64,000 nt of DNA from CASICS01 sp045564455 (GTDB taxonomy: Bacteria > Pseudomonadota > Gammaproteobacteria > Magnimaribacterales > AG-339-G14), in the NCBI GenBank assembly GCA_045564455.1, contig JBJLHG010000002.1, forward strand, positions 124,001 through 188,000, read 5' to 3'. Shown in pieces: positions 53,622 through 62,432 of this stretch (positions within the stretch are counted from its first letter, which is position 1; each line of letters opens with the position of its first letter). The notes beneath the pieces were generated by a model. The model made no database searches, was not told where the DNA came from, and was given only the letters and a program-made list of their open reading frames with translations. The translations under genes were made by a program, and so were the position numbers.

Positions 53622-54558
53622 GAAGGTTCTCTTTTAAAAAATTTATAGCGTCCTTTTTGCAAGCTCTTTTAAGATCCCAAGTGCCTCCTGTCCACGCGCC
53701 AAAGCCTGCAAATTCTTCGAACAGCTTAAGCCGATCATCAGGGCTATTTCCTGACAATATCTCTCCCTCTTCTGTCTCATAAGTAATATTTCCTGATGTA
53801 TCAATACGGCCAAATTTTTCTGTCTTTGGAACTAAAGAATCAGGCCAAAAAGTTTTAGGATACATTGAATCAAATCCATGAAGTGCGTCTGGATACAAAA
53901 TATCTTTAGAATTTGAACCTGAATTATTTATGCCCTCTGAAAGCTTTTGAACGAGCGTAAAAGGAGCATAATCATCTTTATCTCCAATTAGATTTAACAT
54001 TGGCGCATCTGTCCATCGCATTTCATCTGGCCAATGAAGCGCGATGGGATAATAACTTAAATGAAGTGCAAAACGTTCTCCATTTGGGGCTAATTTTTCT
54101 GCTAGAGGAAGCCAACCAGCATATAAGGATGACCCGCCTCCTAAGCTCCAGCCACAGATACCAATTTTGCTTTCATCTATATCTGGATGTTTTGATAAAA
54201 ACTTTAAAGGCTCAAAAGCATCTGCCATAAGCATAGCTGAAGTTACTGACATCTGATCTTCAACTGTGGAAGTCACTCCTCTCGCCTCAAAACTATTTAC
54301 TTGAAAAATTGCAATTCCATTTTCAAGCATTGCCTGAATCATTTCATACTGAGCTGCACCCCAGCCACCGCTATGGTGAACACAAACCATACAAGAATAG
54401 GGTTTTCGAGCCTTTTCAGGGAATATTAACCAGCCTTGAAGATCTTGCTCCGGCGTATTATCCAATTCATTTAATATATGATAAAACTCAAATGGATTGG
54501 TTGATTTGTATTCAACATACCCAAACTCTCCTGATTTAAATTGAATAGTTTCGTTCAT
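53611..54558 (-). CDS. Dienelactone hydrolase-like alpha/beta hydrolase
   Basis: A 315-residue alpha/beta hydrolase. The oxyanion region is VCVHHSGGWGA, the nucleophile elbow GWSLGGG, the acid in IGDKDDYAPF and the histidine in PDALHGFDSMYP. The family splits esters, lactones or acts on peptides. I used the ATG at 54558; a TTG three codons upstream is less likely. It diverges from pckA over a short spacer with a candidate promoter. Substrate unknown. Confidence 0.88.
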   Translation of the reverse strand: MNETIQFKSGEFGYVEYKSTNPFEFYHILNELDNTPEQDLQGWLIFPEKARKPYSCMVCVHHSGGWGAAQYEMIQAMLENGIAIFQVNSFEARGVTSTVEDQMSVTSAMLMADAFEPLKFLSKHPDIDESKIGICGWSLGGGSSLYAGWLPLAEKLAPNGERFALHLSYYPIALHWPDEMRWTDAPMLNLIGDKDDYAPFTLVQKLSEGINNSGSNSKDILYPDALHGFDSMYPKTFWPDSLVPKTEKFGRIDTSGNITYETEEGEILSGNSPDDRLKLFEEFAGFGAWTGGTWDLKRACKKDAINFLKENLLKK

Positions 54559-54576
54559 GATAAGCAACGTCCTTCG

Positions 54577-54606
54577 TTAAAAAATTTCATTAATATACGA
54601 TATGAT
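54577..54606 (+). promoter_or_regulatory. Candidate promoter of pckA
   Basis: TTAAAA at 54577-54582 and TATGAT at 54601-54606 with an 18-base spacer, four and five of six matches to the sigma-70 hexamers. Transcription would start near 54613, downstream of the first in-frame ATG, and so supports the TTG at 54690 as the real start. Confidence 0.4.
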
Positions 54607-54689
54607 ATATGTTTAAAGTTTGGCATAATAGCCTACCACTCAAGTTAGAAATAATAGTTTTTGCGGAAGATCCTAAAGGAGAAAGAATT

Positions 54690-56213
54690 TTGAATCATAA
54701 CCTGCCTATCGACCATTTATTACAAACCGCCATTAAAAATGGTGAAGGAATTCAAGTAAAAAATGGAGCATTCGTAGTTTCAACCGGAGCAAGAACCGGA
54801 AGAAGTCCTGCAGATAGATTTTTAGTAGATGATTCTTTAACTCATGACGTAGTAGACTGGGGTGAACATAATCAACCAATAGAATCAGAAAAATTTTTAA
54901 ATTTATGGGATGAATCAGAGCAGCATTTAAAAACAAAAGAAAAATATACCGCTGATCTTCATGTTGGTGCTAGCGCTGATCACTATCAACCTGTAACAAT
55001 AGAAAACGAATTAGCCTGGCACAATATGTTTTGTCAAAGTCTTTTTATTCAACCCGAACCTTTTAATCCTAAGAAAAAAGATGTTTGGCAACTCCGATCT
55101 GTTCCAAGTTTTAAATGCGATCCATCTAGGCATGGAACGAATTCGGATGGCACAGTAATGGTCAATTTTTCTACTAAACAAATCCTTATCTTGGGAATTG
55201 GATATGCAGGAGAAATGAAAAAATCTATGTTCGGAATAATGAACTTTATTTTGCCAGAAGACGATGTCTTATCAATGCATTGTGCTGCTAATGCGGGTGA
55301 ATCTGGAGACGTCTCATTATTTTTTGGATTATCTGGAACAGGGAAGACCACTCTATCAGCTGATCCAGACAGATGGTTAATTGGCGATGATGAACATGGC
55401 TGGGGAGATGGCATAGTTTTCAATATAGAAGGCGGTTGTTATGCTAAAACTGTTGATTTATCTCAAAAAAATGAGCCCGTAATTTGGAATGCTATTAAAA
55501 ATGGAACTATTTTAGAAAATGTAATATTTGATCCTAAGACTTTAGAAGTGGATTACAAAAATCAATCTTTAACTGAAAATACAAGAGCTTGTTACCCGTT
55601 AAGCCATGTTGAACAGCATTTAGAGAAAAATTATGGCGGCGAGCCTCAAAATATAATATTTTTAACATGTGATCTTTCTGGCGTGATGCCTCCCGTTTCT
55701 ATTCTCTCTAAGGAACAAGCGGCCTATCATTTTTTAAGCGGTTATACAGCAAAGGTTGGCTCGACAGAGCTAGGCTCAACAGCTGAAATAGCTTCTACTT
55801 TTTCTAATTGTTTCGGAGCTCCTTTTTTTCCAAGAAAGGCTCAAGTCTATGCCGATCTTCTAATGAAAAGAATTGATGGATTTGGAAGCAAAGTATTCAT
55901 TGTCAATTCAGGATGGACTGGCGGTGCTTATGGAGTTGGCGAAAGATTTAATATTCCTACGACGAGAAATATCATCAAAGCTATTCAGTCGGGTTCCATA
56001 AATGAATCGCCAAAAGCTAACTTGGACATTATGAATGTTGAAATTCCTACTGAATTGGATGGTGTAGATACAAAGATTTTAAATCCTTCAGAAACATGGT
56101 CTGACCAAGGGCTATATAAAAAAGCAGCTGAAGATCTAGCAAAAAAATTCGGTGAAAACATTTCAAAATTTGATGTGACTGATGAAATATTAGCATCTGG
56201 CCCAATCAGATAA
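54690..56213 (+). CDS. pckA: Phosphoenolpyruvate carboxykinase (ATP)
   Basis: PckA converts oxaloacetate and ATP to PEP, the entry to gluconeogenesis. Motifs: STGARTGRSPAD near the N-terminus, the P-loop FFGLSGTGKTTLSADPDR, GDDEHGWGDGIVFNIEGGCYAKT and the C-terminal NSGWTGGAYGVGERF. I placed the start at a TTG (54690) because AAAGGAGA lies 8 bases before it and a candidate promoter would put the transcript start past the earlier ATG at 54609. That earlier start would add 27 residues with no family resemblance. The product is 507 residues. Confidence 0.93.
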   Translation: MNHNLPIDHLLQTAIKNGEGIQVKNGAFVVSTGARTGRSPADRFLVDDSLTHDVVDWGEHNQPIESEKFLNLWDESEQHLKTKEKYTADLHVGASADHYQPVTIENELAWHNMFCQSLFIQPEPFNPKKKDVWQLRSVPSFKCDPSRHGTNSDGTVMVNFSTKQILILGIGYAGEMKKSMFGIMNFILPEDDVLSMHCAANAGESGDVSLFFGLSGTGKTTLSADPDRWLIGDDEHGWGDGIVFNIEGGCYAKTVDLSQKNEPVIWNAIKNGTILENVIFDPKTLEVDYKNQSLTENTRACYPLSHVEQHLEKNYGGEPQNIIFLTCDLSGVMPPVSILSKEQAAYHFLSGYTAKVGSTELGSTAEIASTFSNCFGAPFFPRKAQVYADLLMKRIDGFGSKVFIVNSGWTGGAYGVGERFNIPTTRNIIKAIQSGSINESPKANLDIMNVEIPTELDGVDTKILNPSETWSDQGLYKKAAEDLAKKFGENISKFDVTDEILASGPIR

Positions 56214-56273
56214 TAATTACACAGCGATAAATATTTTTCTTTATTTAAGCTTAAATTTGCTTTATAAAATATC

Positions 56274-57824
56274 ATGTCTGAAACTTTTCAAGAAACGCTG
56301 GACCGTTTCAGCGATTTAAATTTACTAAATTTTTTTAAATACTCGGAAAGGGGTATTGAAAAGGAATCTTTAAGAGTCAACGGCTCTTCTATTTCTACCT
56401 CAGATCATCCTAAAAAATTTGGGGCCGCCCTCACTAATCCTCATATTACAACAGATTTCTCTGAAGCTTTGCTTGAAGTGATTACAGGCAAAAGAAACAA
56501 AATAGATGATTCGATAAATGATCTAGAAATGGTTTTAGCTTTTTGCCATCAAAATACTGAGGATATAATTTGGCCTGGTAGCATTCCTTGCTCTATTGAA
56601 GATGAAGATCAAATCAGAATAGCAGAATATGGAACCAGCAATTCTGCAAAACTAAAAGAACTGTATAGAAAAGGTCTCAGCATGAGATATGGGAGCATGA
56701 TGCAATGTGTTTCTGGCATTCATTATAATTTTTCTCTTAGTGATGGTTTTTTTGATATCTGGAATGGACAAAACGGGCACTCTAAAGATTTTCAAAATAA
56801 AAAGTACTTAAGTTTGGTTAGAAATTTTAGAAGAAACGCTTGGCTTTTACTTTATCTTTTTGGCGCTAGTCCCGTTGTGCCAAATAGTTTTATTGGAAAG
56901 CGAAAAAACTTTCTCGATACTTTAAATAGGGAAGATTCCTTTTTAGAATATGCGACATCTTTAAGGATGAGTCAGCTGGGTTATATGTCAGAGGCGCAAG
57001 ATGATCTTCACATTGCTTACAACAGCCTTGAAGAATATACAGACAACTTGAAATTAGCCTTAACGAAGCAACATCCTCCTTATCAAGAAATTGGCATTAA
57101 AGATGGAGATGATTTTTTACAGATTAATGACTCCATTATTCAAATCGAAAATGAATATTACAGTTCAATTAGACCTAAAAGAGTTGTAGGCAGTGGTGAA
57201 AGACCTATCAATATCTTGAAAGAGAAAGGTATTGAATACGTTGAAGTGAGATGCATGGATAATAATCCCTTTTTAAATAGCAGTATCGATAAAGAAACTG
57301 CTTATTTTATAGAAGCTTTTCTTATGACTTCTCTTATGGATGAAGAAAAGCCTTGTCTTAATAAAGAGATCAAAGAAATTCAAAATAATTGGCAGTCTGT
57401 GGTGAAAGAAGGTCGAAAACCTAATTTAGATTTAAAAATAGATGGCAAGAGCACTCCGTTAAAAGATGCAGCAAATATTTTTCTTGAAAAGATGAAGCGT
57501 TTTGCAAGTTCTATACCTGAAGATGGGAAAAACCTTAAAGAAAATATTTTGAAATCTATTAAGACTCAAGAAGAAAAAATTATTAACCCTGATATTACTC
57601 CTTCCGGAAGAATAATGATTGAAATGGCTAAAAATGATTGGACCTGGGAAGAATTTAATAAGGTTTATTTTAAAAAAAATAAAGAATTCTTTAACGAATT
57701 TAAAAAAGATTTATCTTTATTCGATGAGGCTACAAAAAAATCCTTTTTGGAATTAAAAGAGATAGAGTCTAAAAATGAAGTTCCTTTTGAAAATTTTTTA
57801 AAAGAATATTTAAGCTCAATTTAA
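56274..57824 (+). CDS. gshA: Glutamate-cysteine ligase
   Basis: The first and rate-limiting enzyme of glutathione synthesis, of the E. coli (type I) form with 516 residues. The N-terminal YSERGIEKESLRV, ITTDFSEALLEVITG, GIHYNFSL and the C-terminal VEVRCMDNNPF are family hallmarks and include the metal-binding glutamates. gshB is not in this window. The presence fits with the GST and SelO genes nearby, all pointing at glutathione-based redox control. Confidence 0.97.
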   Translation: MSETFQETLDRFSDLNLLNFFKYSERGIEKESLRVNGSSISTSDHPKKFGAALTNPHITTDFSEALLEVITGKRNKIDDSINDLEMVLAFCHQNTEDIIWPGSIPCSIEDEDQIRIAEYGTSNSAKLKELYRKGLSMRYGSMMQCVSGIHYNFSLSDGFFDIWNGQNGHSKDFQNKKYLSLVRNFRRNAWLLLYLFGASPVVPNSFIGKRKNFLDTLNREDSFLEYATSLRMSQLGYMSEAQDDLHIAYNSLEEYTDNLKLALTKQHPPYQEIGIKDGDDFLQINDSIIQIENEYYSSIRPKRVVGSGERPINILKEKGIEYVEVRCMDNNPFLNSSIDKETAYFIEAFLMTSLMDEEKPCLNKEIKEIQNNWQSVVKEGRKPNLDLKIDGKSTPLKDAANIFLEKMKRFASSIPEDGKNLKENILKSIKTQEEKIINPDITPSGRIMIEMAKNDWTWEEFNKVYFKKNKEFFNEFKKDLSLFDEATKKSFLELKEIESKNEVPFENFLKEYLSSI

Positions 57825-57862
57825 ACATGATAAAATTTATTTTCATTTTATAAGGGAGATTT

Positions 57863-58837
57863 ATGAAAGCATATGTATGTCGCGAATTTGGTCCAGTTGA
57901 ATCGCATAAAATAGAAGAAATAGAGGATCCGAGAGCAGAAGCAGGTCAAGTGATTGTTGACGTAAAAGCTGCAGGCGTTAGTTTTCCTGATGTCTTAATA
58001 GTACAAGGAAAATATCAGTTTCAACCCCCTTTTCCTTTTTCTCCTGGCGGAGAAATTGCTGGGATTATTAGCGAGATCGGCGAAGGAGTTGTTGACTGGA
58101 AAGTAGGCGATAGAGTTATTGCCATGACAGGAAATGGTGGAATTGCAGAAAAGGTTGTTGCTTTTGAAATGACTTTAATGCCGCTTCCAGATTCAATGGA
58201 TTTTAAAGATGGCGCTGCTTTCCCGTTGAATTATGGAACTACATACTATGCACTTAAGCAACGTGGTCAATTGCAGGCAGGCGAAACTTTATTAGTAACT
58301 GGTGCTGGTGGTGGCGTTGGTACAACAGCCATAGAAATTGGGAAAGCAATGGGTGCAAGAGTTATAGCTGCAGCTAGTAGCGATGAGAAACTAGAAATTG
58401 CTAAAAATTTAGGCGCAGATGAAGTCATCAATTACAGCGATGGTGAGCTAAAAGAAAAAGTTAAGGCACTTACTGAAGGATTAGGTGCTGATGTGATTTA
58501 TGACCCAATTGGTGGTGACATATTCATGCAGTGCATGAGATGTATTAATTGGAAAGGAAGAGTCTTAGTGATTGGCTTCGCTAGCGGACCTATTCCTGAA
58601 GTTCCAACTAATTTAGCTCTTCTTAAAGGATGTTCAATAGTTGGTGTTTTCTGGGGGAGGTTTACTGGTGCAGAGCCAGAAGAAAACTCTCAAAATTTTG
58701 ATGAGTTATTTGCTCTTCATGCTGAAGGCAAACTAAAACCTCAAATTACAAAAAGCTACTCTTTAGATGATGCTGCTGAAGCAATAGCTTCGTTGGAAAA
58801 TAGAAAAGCAACAGGGAAAGTAGTTATAGAGATGTAG
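57863..58837 (+). CDS. NADPH:quinone oxidoreductase-like MDR enzyme
   Basis: A 324-residue zinc-free medium-chain reductase. The start MKAYVCREFGPVE, the GGEIAGIISEIGEGV loop, LVTGAGGGVGTTAIEIGKAMGA (NADPH site) and the C-terminal ENRKATGKVVIEM match quinone/acryloyl reductase-type MDR proteins. It has a good AAGGGAG ribosome site and a strong terminator, so it is probably a single-gene unit. Substrate unknown. Confidence 0.92.
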   Translation: MKAYVCREFGPVESHKIEEIEDPRAEAGQVIVDVKAAGVSFPDVLIVQGKYQFQPPFPFSPGGEIAGIISEIGEGVVDWKVGDRVIAMTGNGGIAEKVVAFEMTLMPLPDSMDFKDGAAFPLNYGTTYYALKQRGQLQAGETLLVTGAGGGVGTTAIEIGKAMGARVIAAASSDEKLEIAKNLGADEVINYSDGELKEKVKALTEGLGADVIYDPIGGDIFMQCMRCINWKGRVLVIGFASGPIPEVPTNLALLKGCSIVGVFWGRFTGAEPEENSQNFDELFALHAEGKLKPQITKSYSLDDAAEAIASLENRKATGKVVIEM

Positions 58838-58850
58838 AAAATCTTTATGT

Positions 58851-58882
58851 AAAAAAAAGGAGACAAAAGTCTCCTTTTTTTT
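58851..58882. terminator. Bidirectional rho-independent terminator
   Basis: Stem GGAGAC (58859-58864) and GTCTCC (58869-58874), loop AAAA, with eight A before and eight T after. It ends both the plus-strand reductase gene and the minus-strand membrane-protein pair. Confidence 0.93.
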
Positions 58883-58923
58883 AAGCTCATATAATGAGGA
58901 AGTTTTGCTTCCCTTTTATGTTC

Positions 58924-59349
58924 TTATTCTTTCGGCTCTGGAGCCATCCACATACCACCTATTAAAGCCACTATAACGGTTAGCCAAAAAATTAATCCTA
59001 GTGGATCAGATGGGATTAAAGATGGGTTTGTATATTCAGTTGCTCCTGTTCTCTCAACAAAATTAACAAGACCGCCTGGAAGCTCTTCACCGGTTTCGGA
59101 TAAAGCAAAAGCCCAATTATTAACCATGGAAGTTATATTCCCATAAGTATTCAAATTGAACCCAACAATGCAAAGAGACATTATTGAGTGCATAGCTTTA
59201 GAAAAAGTATTTGCACCATAAAGATTAGCATTTGTGACTCCTCTAAAGACCATCCATAGTAATATTACATTTCCAACAAAGAAAAGTGCGTTTGCTTGCA
59301 TCAACCCTATATTGACATCCATAATTCCTGTAGTTAATGATGTTTCCAT
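58924..59349 (-). CDS. Unknown three-helix membrane protein, copy 2
   Basis: A 141-residue membrane protein with helices at about residues 18-38, 50-72 and 117-136 and a loop of about 45 residues between the second and third. The loop contains GGLVNFVERTGATEYTNPSLIPSDPLG, which aligns with RFIDFVGTTEWSGLPSITGM in the upstream gene; both end in a short basic/acidic tail after MW or IW. It has no cysteine pair, no haem motif and no recognised family. It is 18 bases from its partner, with an AGGAGAAAA ribosome site, and ends at a strong terminator. Confidence 0.75.
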   Translation of the reverse strand: METSLTTGIMDVNIGLMQANALFFVGNVILLWMVFRGVTNANLYGANTFSKAMHSIMSLCIVGFNLNTYGNITSMVNNWAFALSETGEELPGGLVNFVERTGATEYTNPSLIPSDPLGLIFWLTVIVALIGGMWMAPEPKE

Positions 59350-59367
59350 AATTTTCTCCTAATTACT

Positions 59368-59769
59368 TTATTTTTTTGGAGTCCAAATAAGACCCAAGAT
59401 CATTACAGTAATAATTCCTAACCAAATCATTCCTGTAATAGAAGGCAACCCAGACCACTCTGTAGTTCCTACAAAATCTATAAATCTTTGAGCACCATCA
59501 GGATCAGCAGGACTTTCTAAATTGCTAATACCCCTTGCAGTTATTACCCATGTTGCAGTTGCATTAGCAAAAGCAATGAATGATCCCCAGACAACCAAAA
59601 GTCCGAAACCAGTTCCAAGTAATTTATTTAAAAGATTAGATTCATCATTTTCTCTTGTCATATTGGCTATTCTTAGTGAAAGCCAAACAGCAATAATGAT
59701 TCCTATAAAAGCAAGAGCATCTACTATTCTACCTTGCTGGAAATTATTCCAAATTTCTATTTCTGTCAT
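59368..59769 (-). CDS. Unknown three-helix membrane protein, copy 1
   Basis: A 133-residue membrane protein with helices at about residues 18-36, 51-72 and 110-129. It shares the layout and the FVGTTEW/FVERTGATEY loop motif with the downstream gene, so the two appear to be tandem paralogues that may form a heteromer. A GGGAG ribosome site lies 7 bases before the ATG, and a 23-base Fur-like palindrome begins 18 bases upstream. Following the cytochrome oxidase assembly genes on the same strand, it may be related to iron-dependent respiration; function unknown. Confidence 0.75.
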   Translation of the reverse strand: MTEIEIWNNFQQGRIVDALAFIGIIIAVWLSLRIANMTRENDESNLLNKLLGTGFGLLVVWGSFIAFANATATWVITARGISNLESPADPDGAQRFIDFVGTTEWSGLPSITGMIWLGIITVMILGLIWTPKK

Positions 59770-59786
59770 TTCTTTTCTCCCATATA

Positions 59787-59809
59787 AAGTTGAGAATAAT
59801 TCTCAACTT
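59787..59809. promoter_or_regulatory. Fur-box-like palindrome
   Basis: A perfect palindrome: 11-base arms 59787-59797 and 59799-59809 around a single central base. Its core TGAGAATAATTCTCA matches the 7-1-7 Fur consensus TGATAATNATTATCA at 12 of the 14 specified bases. It overlaps the predicted transcription start of the tandem membrane-protein genes, a standard place for a Fur repressor. Other Fur-superfamily regulators (Zur, PerR, Irr) have less similar sites. Confidence 0.65.
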
Positions 59810-59816
59810 ATAAAAA

Positions 59817-59846
59817 ACTATAGCAAAGTTAAATTAGTTCGAGCAA
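59817..59846 (-). promoter_or_regulatory. Candidate promoter of the tandem membrane-protein genes
   Basis: On the minus strand, TTGCTC (59846-59841) and TATAGT (59822-59817) with an 18-base spacer; the -10 matches five of six bases and the -35 the essential TTG. The transcript would start near 59810, right at the palindrome, giving a leader of about 40 bases. Confidence 0.5.
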
Positions 59847-59855
59847 GCGTTGTAT

Positions 59856-59879
59856 GTAAAGATTAAGCGACATCTTTAC
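59856..59879. repeat. Hairpin downstream of the SCO gene
   Basis: Exact 8-base inverted repeat GTAAAGAT (59856-59863) and ATCTTTAC (59872-59879) with an 8-base loop, 28 bases beyond the sco stop. No T-run follows on the minus strand, so it is a poor intrinsic terminator but could protect the sco mRNA 3' end. Confidence 0.4.
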
Positions 59880-59906
59880 GCATAAAATAAGGACTTTATT
59901 TTAAAA

Positions 59907-60554
59907 TTAATTAGAAAATTTAATGATACTAGTTAAAGCTTCGGCCATCATTTTTGGATCATGAGGTGTTTTAAAAAACCCATGGTATTGACCTTTAGGA
60001 TTTATCAAAGCTAAATTCATACTATGATCCATGTCGTAGTTTTTATCTTCAGAATCTATGATCGGAGTAAATGGGAGAGTTAAATTTAAAGATAATTGAT
60101 AAATATCTTTTATTCCGCCAGCTAAACCTATGAAACTTGGGTTAAACACTTTTGCGTATTGATTCATTATTTCCGGAGTGTCTCTATTCGGATCTACTGA
60201 GATAATAATAAAATTTATTTTATCTAAAACCTCTGGTTCTTCTTGCAGAATATTAGCGGTCATAGCCATTTTTTTCATGGTCATCGGACACATGTCTGGA
60301 CAAGAAGCAAAGCCTAGAAAAACAAGATCCCATTTGCCTTCTAAGTTTGCTTTTGTGAAAGGCTCTTCGTTGTTAAAAATATTAAAGGCTGATAGTTCTC
60401 TTTTGGTATTAAGCTCATAAAATTTTAAAAGCTTATATTGGTCTTTGGTTAACTCTTTCTCAGCGACAGTGCTGTATACAAATAGACCCACAACCACTGA
60501 GACAATTGCTAGGCATGAGATAACCGTATAAGTAATTCCTTTATTTTTATTCAT
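59907..60554 (-). CDS. sco: SCO1/SenC-family copper chaperone for cytochrome oxidase
   Basis: A 215-residue membrane-anchored thioredoxin-fold protein that delivers copper to the CuA site of cytochrome c oxidase. One N-terminal helix (residues 9-29) is followed by the copper ligands C85-P-D-M-C89 and the distant H177 in MDHSMN. This is the complete SCO ligand set. It is last in the oxidase assembly operon, overlapping ctaB by 4 bases. Confidence 0.95.
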   Translation of the reverse strand: MNKNKGITYTVISCLAIVSVVVGLFVYSTVAEKELTKDQYKLLKFYELNTKRELSAFNIFNNEEPFTKANLEGKWDLVFLGFASCPDMCPMTMKKMAMTANILQEEPEVLDKINFIIISVDPNRDTPEIMNQYAKVFNPSFIGLAGGIKDIYQLSLNLTLPFTPIIDSEDKNYDMDHSMNLALINPKGQYHGFFKTPHDPKMMAEALTSIIKFSN

Positions 60555-61447
60555 AATGGGTAAATGATCCTATCCATTATCATGGATACAAATAGTAAAG
60601 TTAAGTAAATAATAGAGTATAAGAAAAAAGGAATAGCTCCCTTGTTTTCTTCATCAGCCATTAATTTTGCCGCTAAGATAATAAAAACTAATCCTAATGA
60701 ACTAGCAGAAATAAAATAAAGCAATCCTAAACTCCCAATAGCAAAAGGTAATAGAGAGCAGGCTAATAATAAAAATGCATAAAGAAGAATCTGAATTTTA
60801 GTATATTCTATTCCTTTCACTACCGGCATCATAGGCACGCCAGCCTCTTTGTAGTCATCAATTCTGTCTATCGCTAGTGCCCAAAAATGCGGAGGCGTCC
60901 AAACAAAAATTATTAACACCAACAGTAATGGCAGAGGCGCTAATGTCCCTGTTAAAGCCACCCAACCTAAGACCGGCGGCATAGCCCCTGCCAAACCTCC
61001 GATGACTATATTTTGAGGCCCAGCAAACTTTAAAATTCTTGTATAAAGAAAAGCATAAAATATCCACGTTGCCACCGTAAGAACCCAAGAGAAAAGGTTG
61101 TTAAAAGTTAACAAGAGAAAAGATCCAATAATAAATAAGATTGCAGCAAAAATTATGGCGTTCATTACCGGAATGCTCCCTTGAACTAATGGCCTGTTTT
61201 CAGTTCGTTTCATTTTTCCATCAATTTGGAGATCTAAAATCTGATTAATGGCAGCGCTTGATGCGGCGATAAAACCTATGCCAAAAATTCCCGTAAGGAT
61301 TTGCTTGATGTCAGCCTGAAATCCATTAACCAGAAACATAGCTGTCGCAGCGGTTAGAACTAACAAGTAAATAATTGATGGTTTTGTAAGTTGGATGTAA
61401 GGCTTAAAGCTAAAACCTTTTTTCTTTTCTAGCGAATTAGCGACCAC
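60551..61447 (-). CDS. ctaB: Protohaem IX farnesyltransferase (haem O synthase)
   Basis: A 298-residue UbiA-superfamily prenyltransferase adding a farnesyl group to haem B. Nine hydrophobic helices are interrupted by the first aspartate-rich motif NQILDLQIDGKMKRTENRP and the second DRIDDYKEAGVPMMPV. Together with CtaA it makes haem A. It overlaps ctaA by 11 bases and sco by 4. Confidence 0.96.
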   Translation of the reverse strand: MVANSLEKKKGFSFKPYIQLTKPSIIYLLVLTAATAMFLVNGFQADIKQILTGIFGIGFIAASSAAINQILDLQIDGKMKRTENRPLVQGSIPVMNAIIFAAILFIIGSFLLLTFNNLFSWVLTVATWIFYAFLYTRILKFAGPQNIVIGGLAGAMPPVLGWVALTGTLAPLPLLLVLIIFVWTPPHFWALAIDRIDDYKEAGVPMMPVVKGIEYTKIQILLYAFLLLACSLLPFAIGSLGLLYFISASSLGLVFIILAAKLMADEENKGAIPFFLYSIIYLTLLFVSMIMDRIIYPL

Positions 61448-62432
61448 TGACTTTTAACCTAAAATATGAAATTGAAATTAATAATAATAAAGCTCCAAGA
61501 TTATGGGCTATAGCCACATACAAGGGAAGTGAGTAAATAATATTAGATATTCCTAAGACTATTTGAAGAAATAAAAGCCCAGCAAGTATTTTTGCAAATC
61601 TATATTGATTTTCTCTAATGAAAGTAAATATTAAAATAAAGAAATAAGCTGTCACTGCAAGTGCACCATATCTATGAACAATATGTATTGCGAGCCTTGC
61701 CTCATGATCTAATTGTCCACCTAAATAATCTGGACCAATACTTTGTAAAAAATTAAATCCCATTTTGAAGTCTGCTTCAGGAATTATTTGTCCTTGGCAT
61801 AAAGGAAAGTCTGGACAAGCCAATGAGGCATAATTAGAGCTTAACCAGACACCTAAGATTATTTGAATAATTAAAACAGGGAAAGAATAGTTTAATATCT
61901 TTATTGAAGAAGAAGACATTGGATAAGTATTTTTTTTATCTTCGTAAAGCTCCTTTAACTTTATATATATTAAAAATATCAGCGTAGTGGTGGCAAAGCC
62001 TCCTAAAAGATGAATAGAAACAATTTGCGGCCATAACTTTAAGCTCACAGTTAAATATCCAAAAGTCGCTTGAAATAAGACCAAAACAGTTAGAGCTCCT
62101 GACAGTTTAGTGATTAAATTATTTTTAGGCTTCATATAAAAAGACAAAGCAAAGATAGCAATAATGAGAAGCCCCAAGCTACCAGCAAAGTATCTATGAA
62201 CAACTTCGGGTATAGCCTTTTCAATTTCAAAAACTCTTTCAGGGTATAGAGCATTTGCTTGACCTATTTCTGCTTCAGTCATTGGAAAAATAGCAAAACC
62301 GTAACATCCTGGCCAATCTGGGCATCCCAATCCAGCGTCAACTAATCTGGTCCATGCCCCTAAAGCGACAACCACAAACGCGAGGAACACCCCGAACAAA
62401 GATAAAATCTTTAATTTATTTAAACTAACCAA
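61437..62432 (-). CDS. ctaA: Haem A synthase (COX15/CtaA)
   Basis: A 331-residue membrane enzyme oxidising the haem O methyl group to a formyl. It has eight helices. The N-terminal WTRLVDAGLGCPDWPGCYG, the histidine pair motifs PEVVHRYFAG and HEARLAIHIVHRYGA, and cysteine pair LACPDFPLC define CtaA. Its presence shows the organism uses an aa3-type oxidase. It overlaps the upstream thioredoxin-like gene by 8 bases. Confidence 0.96.
   Translation of the reverse strand: MVSLNKLKILSLFGVFLAFVVVALGAWTRLVDAGLGCPDWPGCYGFAIFPMTEAEIGQANALYPERVFEIEKAIPEVVHRYFAGSLGLLIIAIFALSFYMKPKNNLITKLSGALTVLVLFQATFGYLTVSLKLWPQIVSIHLLGGFATTTLIFLIYIKLKELYEDKKNTYPMSSSSIKILNYSFPVLIIQIILGVWLSSNYASLACPDFPLCQGQIIPEADFKMGFNFLQSIGPDYLGGQLDHEARLAIHIVHRYGALAVTAYFFILIFTFIRENQYRFAKILAGLLFLQIVLGISNIIYSLPLYVAIAHNLGALLLLISISYFRLKVSGR

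Noticed and set aside
54609..54689. ATG start for pckA
   Set aside because: The added residues show no family similarity and the candidate -10 box overlaps this start region; kept only as an alternative.
58898..58912. Hairpin GGAAG/CTTCC just past a strong terminator
   Set aside because: Short stem without a good T-run; redundant with the bidirectional terminator at 58851-58882.
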